From Owenia fusiformis (Eukaryota; Annelida; Polychaeta; Sabellida; Oweniidae), in contig CAIIXF020000011.1 in the NCBI GenBank assembly GCA_903813345.2, positions 35,868,166-35,932,165 on the forward strand: a DNA stretch of 64,000 nt, written 5' to 3'. Numbering within the stretch: position 1 is the first letter of the stretch; each line of letters begins with the position of its first letter. The notes under the pieces were generated by a model. It ran no database searches. It saw only the letters and a program-made list of their open reading frames with translations, and was not told where the DNA came from. The position numbers and the translations under genes are program-made. Shown here one piece after another: positions 23,711 through 35,188 of the stretch.

Positions 23711-24332
23711 ATTACTTCAACTGTACATTATCCAACATAGATCCGTCATAGTATTTCCATCAGACAGATCAAATGCTTTCATAAGCGTTGCCAAATTTCA
23801 ATTGTTCTCTATTCATGACGTCATGGTATCCATAGTAACAACAACTGGATTAGGAATCGTACATTTACAAATCAAAGCTTCTGGAAATGACACTTGATAA
23901 TTCTAATGGGTCATAATTCCATAGAAGAGGCAGCATTGTTTTCTCAAATGAGATTTGCAAATGTCCAGCGTACAATAGACTTTTAGCTTTATTGTTTTTT
24001 CTCTGATCTATACCACCATTCTGCCAAATCTAAAGCATGCTGATGACCCACTTAGTATAATCCAGAGTTTGCATTTTACTTGCTAATGTATCCTAAATGT
24101 ACATTTAAAGATCATCTATGATTTATAAACACATGCATAAAGTAATTCAATCACATTGCCTGATAAGTTCTAATGAATTATAGTCTTAATGTTGTTGTAA
24201 ATGTTCTTCCTGTCAAATAACAGTGCAAATTTAGATTAATGTACTGTATTTTTCATCAGTCTAATGATTCAAGTTTTTGTCAAAAGCCTACTAAAGCCCA
24301 ACTGAGGGGATCATTATTTAAGGGATAAATTC

Positions 24333-24460
24333 GATAAAGACCCGAGATTCTATGATTTATAGGCACAAAATGGTCGTTGATTTTTTCAGATCATTGTTCA
24401 AAGGCATTGGATAAAATAAAATCTAAGGTCTTATGATGTCATAAATCAGAGAATCCAGGT
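24333..24460. mobile_element. Palindromic MITE (AAAGAC..GATTYTATGATTTAT), diverged copy
   Basis: The left 'gataaagacccgagattcta' with 'tgatttat' is mirrored by the right 'gtcataaatcagagaatcc'. The same layout occurs in the better copy at 52539-52706. It is short and non-coding. Confidence 0.55.
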
Positions 24461-25319
24461 ATTTACAACTGTCATTGATATAAATAAACCAGAAAATTAC
24501 ACTTTGGGTTCAATTATCAATCAAACCATACTCATATTGTTAAAGACTAATTATAGATCGTTAGTTCTTCTTTTTTAACATATCTTTATGTAGAAACATA
24601 TAAAACATTGTATTAAAGACTTGAGGTGATGTGGCCTTAAAGTACCCCATCTTTACCTCAAATCGTGATGTGAAGGAACAATTTACTTCTGAACATAACT
24701 TAAGCCGTGGACTAGGCTGTTTTGTTTAACCTTGCGAAGGACACCTAGTTGAGGCGTTCCCGATTCATGCATATCAAATTACCATGGCATTAATGCTGGT
24801 CAAGCAATACACAATTGTATTATCCGATGATGATAAAATTAATCCTCCTTCATTCGAATGTATTTATTTCTCAGAAAGAAATGAAATACCCTTGGACCAA
24901 GGATAAGAAGTCATAATCTGGCAAATGTCTTCTTCTTAATGCAAATCAAATCAGACAGACCTGTGATGATACTGGCGCTCATGAAAAATTCATGATTTCC
25001 GAGACCATACTTTAATATATCTGAAATATGGTGACATCCACCAAAGTTCATTGAAAATGAGGACCTAGTATCTTCAATTTTTTATTGTTTGATGAGTATA
25101 CTACAAATACAGTAGGCGTGTCAATTTTTATGTTTTTTAGAAATAATGCCTCAATATTGACACATTTGATGAGAGCCTTAACGAGTGATTGATATATTAC
25201 ATTCAAAATTGGTTTACAAAATGATAAAGAGTATCATTTGAGTCCTTGCCTTTTCCAATCGGAAAATTATTATTGACCAAGTTCTGATCTATCTTCTGTC
25301 CAAAAAGTGGGTTCTTTGT

Positions 25320-25420
25320 TACAGACACCCGAACGTTGTTATAGATGCCAAACACCAACCGTCGAACACCAATCGCTACACACCGGGCTGAAATTGTCGG
25401 AGACTAACAATATATCACCA
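25320..25420 (-). repeat. Dispersed repeat 'GGTGTTCAGC', copy 2 (reverse)
   Basis: 'gttacagacaccc', 'gccaaacaccaacc', 'gtcgaacaccaatc' and 'ggagacta' give, in reverse complement, the same order of words as the copies at 1121 and 55848. Confidence 0.5.
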
Positions 25421-27369
25421 TATGTCTGGTGATGACACGAAAATGTTAGAGATCACAAAAAACATAATTTTTCGGATCTTGGGGAATTCCTAAATGGCGT
25501 TCAGTTAATATGTTCAGTAAATCATTAACGTTACATCGTCCATACTATTTCAGCATAGATCGCATATATTTCTTAACCTTTTACTCCGGAGCTCGGGAAA
25601 ATAAAAGTCGCCCACAGAATGTGCAAAGATTGTGAAATATTTCATCCTTTTGTTGCATTAATAAAAATGAAGAATCGTTAAACTTATTGGTAATGTATAC
25701 CAAACAGTCATATCGACACGATTATATATCATATTTCACTAATTGTACAGCAATACGAACAACTAAATTAAAAACAGCAGTTGCTATGGCAATTGTACTT
25801 ATTTCGATTTTTAAGTATCAGGTTTAAGTACGACTGCAGGTAAGAGGTCCACAACTTGGGTCAAAATTAGGATCATTACTTTAAACGGAACAAGATATTA
25901 AATCAGATGGGGTCAATCCAATAAACGTTTGATTTGTATATCACCTAGGCGACTGTTACCAGTAGAATACCATTTTGCGTCATTTTAAGCGAAAATCAGC
26001 AAAAATAACAATACGAGGATGAGATTTAAACGAATCCTAGACGAAACGAACATGCATCAAATCTTCCAAACATGTATGCGCAAGTGGTTAAATTGCCCGA
26101 AATACAGAAAATGTCTTCTTTCGGTTCCGCTGAAAGGAAGTATACAATGTAAGTTATGTAATTTAAAAGTCCATCGAAAACCCGAGTAAACTACGGTTAA
26201 TTGATTTTTATCTTAATACACCCCGCCCCCTCCACCTCAGGACAACATAGGATTCTGGTTATTGACGACGTGCCCTGTTTTCACGTCATCGCTTACAATA
26301 CGGGTACGTTGAAGAGTGGGGATAATTTGAGCCATATTCTGCTAATGTAAAGATGACCTATTTCATCGGTCGCTGAAAGGAATGACATTTGTGTTCATCG
26401 CATACGTGGCTAACAGAAACAAAATGGCGGTTCAGAAACTCACTTTGAACAAAAGAATGTTAGTCTTTGTTGTAATTAAGCGATATAATGACTTATTCTG
26501 CTGTATTAGTTAAAAAAAGATCCAAGGGATATGATTATATCAATTAAATCATCCAATCGTTACGTAACATTTAGATAATACATGGGGGAAATTTGCGACA
26601 AACGAATTTTGGTTCACAGAAGAGGTTATTGTGAGCTCATTTTTGAATTATGGTTTATACTTTTCTCTGCGATACGTTGCGTTAAAAGGTTTATGACAGT
26701 GCTGCATTTTTCTCCTGTTGATATTTTCACGACCCAGACCTCAGTCTTGCCTAAGTAGTGACATTTATCATATAGTACAAAAACAGTACGTATGTATTAT
26801 TTAACTGGAAAGTCGATCAAAGTATTATTTCATTGCCAAGTTAATTTACTATAAATAAAAAACGGACAAAACTAAATAAAATGTAACATCATAAAGTACT
26901 TTTTCTGACTGTTAAATGTTATGCAATCCTGCATTGCGTTGGGAGGGGGCATTCAAATTGAAAATGTAAGGCTATCAAACCTTAGAAATAAGCAATCAAA
27001 GTACTGCACATTACTGTACATTCATGTTTTAGATGCAAAACGTTTGCCTATTTTTGGATTACTTGTGGTTTGACTGGCGTTCTTGTATTTTGATGCTTTT
27101 CCGACATACGTTGTTATTGAAATATCTTATTTGTTGAAAATCTATTTTCTGTTATATTATGACAGTTTTGGATATATCAATTCAAAATGTAAGTTATATG
27201 TTAAACATGTTAAAGTTGATGCTAATGAAGTTGAAATACGATTTAGACCATCAAGTTTTGTCGGTATCAAATCAGGGGAATAATCGCCATAGTGATTTTT
27301 GAAAGGTTAAGACCTCTAGATTGAGAAAATATGTGATAGCATTGGAAAAGTTGTAGCTAAATGGGTCTT

Positions 27370-28300
27370 ATCACCCATTTTTCAAAATGGCCGCCGGTGT
27401 ACATATAAGAGCGGGTATATCTATGCAGGCTGAGATGCAAAAAATGTGATTTGAGGACCTATGTCTAGGTTTTAGGAGTCAATGATTTCTTTTATGTCTT
27501 AATCTAAGTCATCAAACAATTACTTTTTGTAGAAATCCAAGATGGCCACCAAAATGGTTGCCAAAATGAATATGTAACTATTGATTTCAGCTCAAAAACA
27601 CTTAAGAACAGTGATTTTGGAGCCAATGTCTAGGTTTTACGGGTCAAGGATTACAGTTATGTCTAAATCTGATTCATCGAATAATTCCTATTTATAGAAA
27701 TCCAAGATGGCCACCAAAATGGGTGCCAAAATGTATATGTAAGTATTGATTTAAGCTAAAAAAAAACACTTAAGAACAGTGATTTTGGAGCCAATGTCTA
27801 GGTTTTACGGGTCAAGGATTACATTTATGTCTGAATCTTGAGTCATCAAATAATTACTTTTTATTGAAATCCATGATGGCCACCAATATATAACAGATAT
27901 ATGTAACAGATTGATTTAAGCTCAAAGAAGAGTTAACAACAGTGATTTTTAGACCATGTCTAGGTTTTAGGGGTTAAGAATTTCATTTATGTATCAATCT
28001 AAGTCATCAAACAATTACTTTATATAGAAATCCAAGATGGTTGCCAAAATGGATGCCAAAAGGAATACATTTTGATTTAAGCTCAAAGAACAGTGATTAT
28101 ATACCGTGCCTAGGTTTAAGGGGTCAAGGATTTCATTTATGTCTAAATCTGAGTCATCAAATAATTTTTTCATAGAAATCCAATATGACTGCCAAAATGG
28201 GTGCCAAAATGAATATGTAAATATTGATTAAGCTCAAAAACAGTTAATTACAGTGCTTTTTGAGACCATATCAAGATTTTAGGGTTCCAGAAATTCAATC
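27370..28300 (+). repeat. About 175-bp tandem repeats with CCAAGATGGCCACCAAAATG, forward
   Basis: Five to six copies follow the order 'gaaatccaagatggccacc', 'aaaatgggtgccaaaatg', 'atgtctaggttttacgggtc', 'catttatgtct', 'gtcatcaaataattac'. Divergence between copies is low to moderate. Together with inverted copies at 29030-29400 they bracket a decayed coding stretch. Confidence 0.8.
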
Positions 28301-28439
28301 ATGTCCAATTGTACAATTGTTTGTGGACAAATAATTCCTCTATTTGGACATCCAAGATAGCCGCCAAAATTCCTGCTGAATATGTGATTTTCCCCAAACA
28401 CAAGTGTATCATACACCAGAACAATTTGATGAAGATGAA

Positions 28440-28870
28440 CATTATAATCAGTCTTCAAAATCATCACTCTTGGTACTTTAATTGGAACAGTCAAAGTGAA
28501 AAACCGCGATCCTACTCTTGGTATTGCTAAAGAGTTTAAAGACATTGAACTTCCAAGAAGTATCTATCATAGAAAATGTGGAAGCCATGAAAAGGGTCCA
28601 GAGATTCGGAAAAAGCAGACGAAAGCATAAGCGAGGGGGCTAGTACTAGTGCCCATGCACAAAAAGACCATCTAGAAATAAATCATCAGAATCAAGAGGA
28701 TATATGCATATATTCTGCAGCAAGGCAAGGCAACGGAAGACGTTTAATATGCGTGAGAAACTTAAAAGGCAGCACAAATGAGAGCAGACCCATAACTACG
28801 AGACTGAGCAAACCAGAGAAGATGAGAAAGCCATTGCTTCCAAAGTTATGGTTCTTAGTGATCTTAATCT
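28440..28870 (+). pseudogene. Decayed ORF with YHRKC and CxK-type motifs (transposon-associated?)
   Basis: One frame from about 28440 to 28629 reads 'GTVKVKNRDPTLGIAKEFKD' then 'IELPRSIYHRKCGSHEKG' and hits a stop. A second frame then gives 'RNKSSESRGYMHIFCSKARQ', 'NMREKLKRQHK', a stop, and 'EDEKAIASKVMVLSDLNLKS'. The order 'xLPxSIYHxxC ... S.S ... CSK ... REKL ... D' resembles a recurrent uncharacterised protein module near transposons in marine invertebrates; this is from memory and unverified. There are several stops and at least one frameshift, so it is not expressed as such. Confidence 0.5.
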
Positions 28871-29029
28871 TAAATCAATGGTTACATTAATTTTTAATTT
28901 GGACATCCATAAGAATAAATTATTCAAGGATTTTGTTTAAGACAAAATTAAAATCACTGACCCCTGAAACTAAAAATGATATCCCAAAATAATGTTCTAA
29001 CTGCTCTATAAGTTAAGATAAAAAGTTAC

Positions 29030-29400
29030 ATATTCACTTCTGCAGCCATTTTGGCGGCCTTCTTGGATGTCCTGAAGGAATTATGTGATGACTTAGTTAT
29101 ACTCATAATTGAAATTCCTACCCCATTAACCCTAGACATTGTCTCCAAAATTACTGTTGTATGAGTTTTTAGTTACATATTTGTTTTGGCACCCATTTTG
29201 GTGGCCATCTTAGATTTCTATAAAAAGTAATTAGTTGATAACTTATATTTCGACATAAATGAAATCCTTGGCCCCTACAAAATAGACATGGTCCCCAAAT
29301 TCACTGTTCTTAACTTTTCTTTGAGCTTTAATCAATACTTAGATATTTATTTTGGCACCCATTTTGGTGGTCATCTTGGATTTCTATAAAAAGTATTTTG
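29030..29400 (-). repeat. CCAAGATGGCC repeats, inverted copies
   Basis: Two copies in the opposite orientation ('ggtggccatcttagatttct', 'acccattttggtgg', 'ctagacattgtctccaaaa') form the right arm of an inverted structure whose left arm is 27370-28300. Confidence 0.75.
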
Positions 29401-29650
29401 CAAAAGATGACGAAAGATAAGATAAAATTTCATATACCTAAGTTTGTAAAAACAGATCTGTATAGATGACCTGTTAAGTTTAGACAACCCTCAATTAAAG
29501 ATTTTCTTAATGCTATATATCCTTTCGAATTAGAGTTGAAAAAGACCATGAATCGAACACGAATAAGTCTCATCTTGACCTTGCCATTACCATTGAACAA
29601 AACAACAGCATCTGTCAATGTTATACTTGTAAAAAGCTGAAGAAATTTCT

Positions 29651-30304
29651 CACACTGGAACACCCTGACAACGGTAAAGCCAGTTACCTTTGTCACAAAT
29701 GGCGGACGTAATCGTCGCTTCAACTCTTTAGTACTAATCATCGGGGACTTTATAATTTATCATTGCTAATTGTTCCCATGTATTAAGCTCTTGTGATGGT
29801 CTGTATTATATGACATCCCAATTTAAATCAAATGTGGTCGTAAATTGCCACAATATACCGTCTTCCATATCGTCAATGACAGCGGGATCTAAATTTAAAA
29901 TAATGAACAGAGACAACGATACGTGGTCAGATGTGACAATGGACTATGGTGGATATATTGCATTGGAACATAGCAGAAAGACAGGACGCGTTACAGTTGT
30001 CTTTCCAAATGTTACCGTTGTCATCCCGATTTTACAGCACAGTTGACCCAGATTTACCATTTATACAGTATCCGTTGTCCCATGTGATATGTTCATCGAT
30101 AAAATTAAAGGCTTTATTTCTTAGCTAGAACGTATTTGACTATACGATGAGTAGAAAGACACTTTGCTTGTTCTACCAATTAGGAATTTAATCTTGGTGC
30201 CCTACTAAAAATGCAGTTATTGAAAATCGAATTGATTACGAACTTCCGGCCGTCATTTGTTACAATGGTACCTGACTTTATCGTTGTCAGGGTGTTCCAG
30301 TGTG
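29651..30304. mobile_element. TIR element, 654 bp, arms about 65 bp
   Basis: The left 'cacactggaacaccctgaca' is inverted at the right end 'tgtcagggtgttccagtgtg'. Similarity continues inward through 'ggtaaagccagttacc' and 'acaaatggcggacg'. 'tttct' flanks both sides (29646-29650 and 30305-30309), a possible 5-bp duplication. The open frames inside or across it (29430-29741 minus, 29810-30046 plus) look like chance. Confidence 0.8.
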
Positions 30305-30309
30305 TTTCT

Positions 30310-30946
30310 TGGGTTTGCTGAAAAAATACAAGTCATTAATTTCGAAGTTTCAAATTTTACCACTTGAAATGCTGAAGGATGTGGGCATTACTTCAGAAAT
30401 TGGCACTGATGTATTTCTTTTCCATACAATATTGCGCTACATGAATGGTTCTTTGGTTGCTTGTTTTTAGATCTGGTATACTTACATTGCCACTGCCTCG
30501 CACATAGATACAGGAACATGTATAATTAATGCAAAATGATAATCTTAGATTGGACAGACTTTGATTGTGCATGTATTTAACATGTTCCTAGGCCTATGGC
30601 CTCCACTATAGAAATGTAAATTATTGTTGATTACACAGATCAGGTACGAGGTGTTCGGTTGCAGGCGTTTATTAGTTTTTGTAATGCTCACAAAATGGCA
30701 TTCTTTCTCCATTTCACTTATAATGTGAGCAATTTATGAGTCTAAGTAACTAATTTAACATATCGATTACTGCAAAACTCAGATCATATCTATTATTCCG
30801 AATTAATAATTGTATATGAGACGATAGCTATTTGCAGATGTGTGGCAGATACATAAATGAATAGGGTCACTAACTAGGCCTAAATTGAGTCAAGGGGGAC
30901 GTTTAGCGACTTAAATCTAGTGCTCTAAGTAGGTGTCCTAAATTCG
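30310..30946. other. No gene seen
   Basis: AT-rich non-coding sequence without repeats I could match elsewhere in the window. Confidence 0.5.
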
Positions 30947-31369
30947 AGACCTGCCAACCTCCAGTTTTTACGAAAATGTGTGAATAGCAAACTACCGTAC
31001 CGTATTCTTTAAAAACTGACGTACCGTATTTCTGCTAAAATTTACCATAATTTTTAATAAGTTTTTCCTTTGAAATTGGCAGTAAAATCGACCGTATTTT
31101 TGCTGAACTCAACCGTAAAATCTACCGTATTTTTCAAAGGAATTCGACAAGTCTGTAACCTTGATTATCGGAGTCGCACTTCTTTCATTTTCTCTCAGGT
31201 TTGTAGCCAGGAACATGTATAAATCTTTTGTAATTTAAGAACTGGGCGAAAAAAAACTCATAATAGAGGTCTGGTACCGAAAAACGACTGGATTTGGAAA
31301 AATCTACCACAGCGGTACCGCAATTTAAAAAGAATCTGCCTAAAATTTTTAATTTAGGTTGGCAGGTCT
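30947..31369. mobile_element. 'CCGTA' element, copy 1, with TIRs
   Basis: 'agacctgccaacct' at 30947-30960 is exactly inverted at 31356-31369. Inside are many 'taccgtattt' and 'ctaccgtaat' words and 'ggagtcgcacttcttt'. The same words in the same order occur at 36731-37109 and 49201-49588, which lack an obvious right terminal repeat. Confidence 0.75.
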
Positions 31370-32472
31370 GGTAACCTACCTAGAGGCCAGGAGTTTGAGT
31401 CGAACGAACTCAACAATCTCATTTGATCACAGAATTTAATCTAAGAACCTTTTTTAACATTGACTAGTCAAGGTTAGCTGTAATTAAGTAATATTAAGTG
31501 TCATCAATTAAGGTATGACAAGTGAAGGATTAATTCAGACAAAAGAAGAAATCAATCGATGCTCATTGCTTTACTGACTCGATATTGTTAAGTTCACATA
31601 AAAATCTTTGAACAGTAAGGCATGTATACACTTAGAACGCATTTTGTTTTGCCTACTTTTTCTCATATGACTAACAGAGGTGGAACTCATACAGTACAGG
31701 AACCTCTATATATATAGTACTCAATGCAGAGTTATAGGGAGCGACACTATCGTGAACATATTCAACCTACCAATGTATTAAATTATGTCTCAAATTACAT
31801 CACTCGCTATCCTTGGTAACCGAAAATGAGTAAATTGTCAAAAAGTACTAACCTGTGTAAATTCGCCCAAGTGCTATATGAAGGATAAACACACTTATGT
31901 AAATACTCAGTTTTTTAATAAAAAAAAAATCCCAATACACCGTGCAATAGTTAAAAAATTAAAACATGTTTTAGAAAAGTTGCTCAAAAGATCAGATTTT
32001 GCCTTTGCACTCAAAGAACATCTACTTAATTTGAAATGCCAATGTCACATTTTGCAGTAATTTCTGCTGATACTGGAACATGATTGAATTAGTTTAGAGA
32101 GAGACGAATGTCGCAATTATGTCAGTAATATCTGTTTGATAGGATCAAGTAGACAATGCGGGAATGATTAGGAAGACATAATACAGTGTGGTCAAAATGA
32201 TACGAATTCCATCGAAAATGTCATTCTTGATAACTTGTCCCCATTTACGAGAACAATCGCTGAAGGACGAGTCCTACTCAAAGGGCACTCGAGTGGCTAG
32301 AAATCAGTAAACGAAAGAGACACGCCATTTGAAAAGCCCATTTGTCACCAAAGGAACATCATTTGAAGTAGATTAGAATACTGAAAATAAAGATGAACCG
32401 GATTATCTTAATATATACACTCCCACCCATCTTTGCAACTGAAAGTCCCTATTTCGATCACTTACCAGAGCC
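31370..32472. other. No gene seen
   Basis: AT-rich non-coding stretch. A 60-codon open frame at 31878-32060 has poly-A/K-rich composition and is not supported. Confidence 0.5.
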
Positions 32473-32680
32473 AAGAGGGGGGGGGGAAACCCCAGAGTTA
32501 TTTAATATCAAAATAAAGAAATAACTATATAAGAATATGATAACATCGATTAAATCATCTTAACGACGTATGGTATTCGGAAACTAGCGGGTGAGACCAA
32601 CGGACAAACGAAAGTGGTAAGCAAGAGGCGATAGGTGGCTATGTCTGTCATCTCTAAGTTCTGGGGTTTTCCCTCCTCTT
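32473..32680. mobile_element. MITE with AAGAGGG...AAACCCCAGA ends
   Basis: The left 'ggggaaaccccagagtt' (to 32499) and the right 'aagttctggggttttccc' (32656-32680) are inverted. The left end has a G10 run. The element is 208 bp and non-coding. Confidence 0.7.
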
Positions 32681-33287
32681 AATTTGAAATATTGACATGC
32701 TTTTATATGCTACCATGGGCTTTCAACAAATTCTGGTTGCCAAAATAATGAGAGAAGTATAATTACGATGATGTGGAATAACAACTTTATATATATCTTA
32801 AGAGTTTCCGGAAACAAATGCCAGAGATAATTTGATTTCTCACGGAAATCATCAATCCCCAAAATATCTAATATACTTATGAAACGGAACTATTATAAAA
32901 CGACCGTGTGGTTTAAAGTGACAACAGCTAATTGACTAAACTGAAAAACAGGATATCCATTGAAAATATGCCTGATGTGTCATTGATAGGTGTTTAATGG
33001 AAATGTCAATGATGCTTGTCACGTTTTTCTAAAGGTGCCTCAAAAGTATTCCTCTTAACGTTTATTGGAATGATGAGTTCGTTGAACCACTGAACTTGTT
33101 GGGACATTTGGCGATTATGAATTAGAGACGGCTAAAACCTGTCTGACTGTATGAGAAACACCAAACTTAAAACGCATATGCAAACCTAAAAACCGATCCA
33201 AGAATTTCGTACTCATACCCCATTTGACATTTCTTGAAAAGGTTGTTTCGATTCTCTGAATATATTTAAATATTGTGTCTGCAAGTC

Positions 33288-33873
33288 AAGCCCGGTATAC
33301 ACCAATGGGGCAAAATCCCACTTGCCCCATCGAGTCCCATCTTGCCCCATCGAATCACAACGTGCCCCATTGAATCCCACGAAGTCCCATGGGACCTTGA
33401 TGACTTTGCCCCATCGTGCCCCATGGAGTCCCATCAAATCCCAACGTGCCCCATTGGTGTATGTTGGGCTTCACACAACACGTCATATGATCGAAAATCC
33501 CACGATGCCCCATGGAAAGAATGAACATGTTCATTTTCGATGGGACAAGATGGGACTCGATGGGGCAAGATGGGACAAAGTTCGACGGAGTCCCATGGAG
33601 TCCCACAGACTTCATGGGGCAAAATCCCTAAAGGTCTCACGAGGTCCCACGCAATGTTAAGTCTATGGAGGTCCCAACTTGCCCCATTGGTGTATACAGG
33701 TGTAAAAGGGTAGGAGGTCCCATCAAATTATGGTCCTACTCTCCATTGATTTATATGGTGACCTAAATACAACTCTTTTCCTAATTATCTTATACGCAAT
33801 CAGGGCCAGTAAGGGCCGTTAAGAAAGGGGACCATAATCCCTGGGGGACCATCATTTCTTTCACACCGGGCTT
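33288..33873. mobile_element. TIR element with nested GTCCCAT-rich inner element
   Basis: The outer ends 'aagcccggt' (33288) and 'accgggctt' (to 33873) are inverted. Inside, 'gtatacaccaatggggcaa' (33295-33313) is perfectly inverted at 33679-33697. The interior consists of 'gccccat', 'gtcccat' and 'tggggcaa' words in both orientations, plus an internal 'gccccattggtgtat' at about 33446. It ends 226 bp downstream of the GPCR stop codon. The four overlapping open frames here follow from the repeats. Confidence 0.8.
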
Positions 33874-34099
33874 AACGGTATCAATATGTATGTTATGTCA
33901 GAATAGTATACACACCTCGACTGTAGAATCGTTGATAACTCTGGAATTGTTCATAATCGTAAATTTTGCCATGGAATTGTCCAGTCGACCATGGATATCT
34001 TTAGTCCATCATGTCTAAACATTAGTTCTATAGAATGTATTTTACAATGGAATTGTAATATTATTAAAGCATTTTGATGGAAATTACGTATCCAACAAC

Positions 34100-35188
34100 T
34101 TAGAGTTCCGTTGATTCCTCGTTATTCGATTTTAAAGATTCACTGATGGCCGACCTATCCGTGGTGCACGACATTCTATGATTCGTCGTTGTGGACGGCC
34201 GACTTGTGAAGCTCAACTTGTAAATAAACATTTGTTTGTAGCCGTCGTTCATGTCCTTCATCCTTAAACCATAAATAATAGGATCCGTGGCGAAATTGAA
34301 ATAAGGGAAATAAAACAGGAAATCGTAGTATACCAAGTTTATAAATTGTGGAAAATGCATTCTAGTTAGTTTAAGAATCATTGATGGTAAGATAGATACT
34401 ATGAGAGACATGATTAAGATCAGGGTCGTATTGAACCATTGGTAGTTTTGTTCTATCTGAGAGTCGTTCCGTAGCCTGCGTGCTCGTACGTTCAATCTGT
34501 TGAGTACGGCCACATAAAGAACAACGATACTGCAGCATATGACAAGGAGTATCCCTGGCCAAATATAGTTCCATATGAAACAATAGTCGTGTGTGCCGTG
34601 GTTAATGAAGGTATAAACGCAAGTACCTGATAGCGACACACCACCCGCAACCAGCCATACCCCAGCCAAAGATAACCATATTTTCTGCGATGTTGCTACG
34701 TAAACATACCTGACGGGCGTACATATAGCGATATAACGATGGACTGCAAACACCAGTAATGTCAATGCAGCCGCTAAATAGAACAATACAAAAAAGATGT
34801 GACCTAAAGATGTTAGATGTGTAGCTGTCATCAAATAAGTTGTGTCGTCTACCGTGCCCGCCGCCCAGCGAATGTAAACCTTACTCAGGATATCAACTAG
34901 ATATGCCAACGCACCCATTGCGTCACACACGGCGAGGTTTATTAAAAGTATAAAGTTATTGTTCCATTTACCAGGGATATGGCAAATTGCGCCGATTGAA
35001 ATCGTATTTGTGATGACTGATATTGAACAAAGTGCTATCGAAATTCCAAGTTGTCTTTTCAAAGCTCCGTGGTCCATCCACTGGAGGTATTCCCTTGTGC
35101 CAGAAAAATTAGCGAAATCGGTCGAATTGCTCGAATTGCTGATTTCCAAACCGTATTCCCAACTTTCGTTTTTTGTTATTCCTGACAT
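34100..35188 (-). CDS. Class A (rhodopsin-family) G-protein-coupled receptor, intronless
   Basis: A single 362-codon frame from ATG at 35188 (A at -3) to TAA at 34100. The frame stays open for 31 more codons upstream but without another ATG. The N-terminus has N-glycosylation sequons at N7, N18, N21 and N27. There are seven hydrophobic helices: TM1 about 48-70, TM2 78-100 with NLAVCD (D89), TM3 about 125-153, TM4 170-188 with W178, TM5 209-230, TM6 254-274 with P268, TM7 287-309 with D302-P-I-I-Y306. TM3 ends HRY (150-152) instead of DRY. There is no Cys at 3.25, but two in loop 2 (C190, C203), and no Pro at 5.50. These absences, with DPIIYxLR, recall melanocortin, S1P/LPA and cannabinoid-like receptors, but the ligand is unknown. 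The C-terminus S-T-E-L fits a class I PDZ ligand. An intact frame in repeat-rich DNA suggests selection. Confidence 0.92.
   Translation of the reverse strand: MSGITKNESWEYGLEISNSSNSTDFANFSGTREYLQWMDHGALKRQLGISIALCSISVITNTISIGAICHIPGKWNNNFILLINLAVCDAMGALAYLVDILSKVYIRWAAGTVDDTTYLMTATHLTSLGHIFFVLFYLAAALTLLVFAVHRYIAICTPVRYVYVATSQKIWLSLAGVWLVAGGVSLSGTCVYTFINHGTHDYCFIWNYIWPGILLVICCSIVVLYVAVLNRLNVRARRLRNDSQIEQNYQWFNTTLILIMSLIVSILPSMILKLTRMHFPQFINLVYYDFLFYFPYFNFATDPIIYGLRMKDMNDGYKQMFIYKLSFTSRPSTTTNHRMSCTTDRSAISESLKSNNEESTEL

Larger units (their letters stand above)
23711..27369. other. Mostly unique non-coding stretch
   Basis: Apart from the MITE at 24333-24460 and the dispersed repeat at 25320-25420, no gene can be supported. 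A 56-codon frame from ATG 26019 runs over a 'gtaagt' at about 26149 and could be a small first exon, but there is no domain to support it. A 66-codon frame at 27083-27283 is also unsupported. Confidence 0.5.

Noticed and set aside
26019-26189. Possible first exon (ATG, 56 codons, internal gtaagt)
   Set aside because: No second exon in phase and no domain; the signal is within chance for this much AT-rich DNA.
29430-29741. 103-codon minus frame
   Set aside because: It overlaps the terminal repeat of the 29651 TIR element; no domain.
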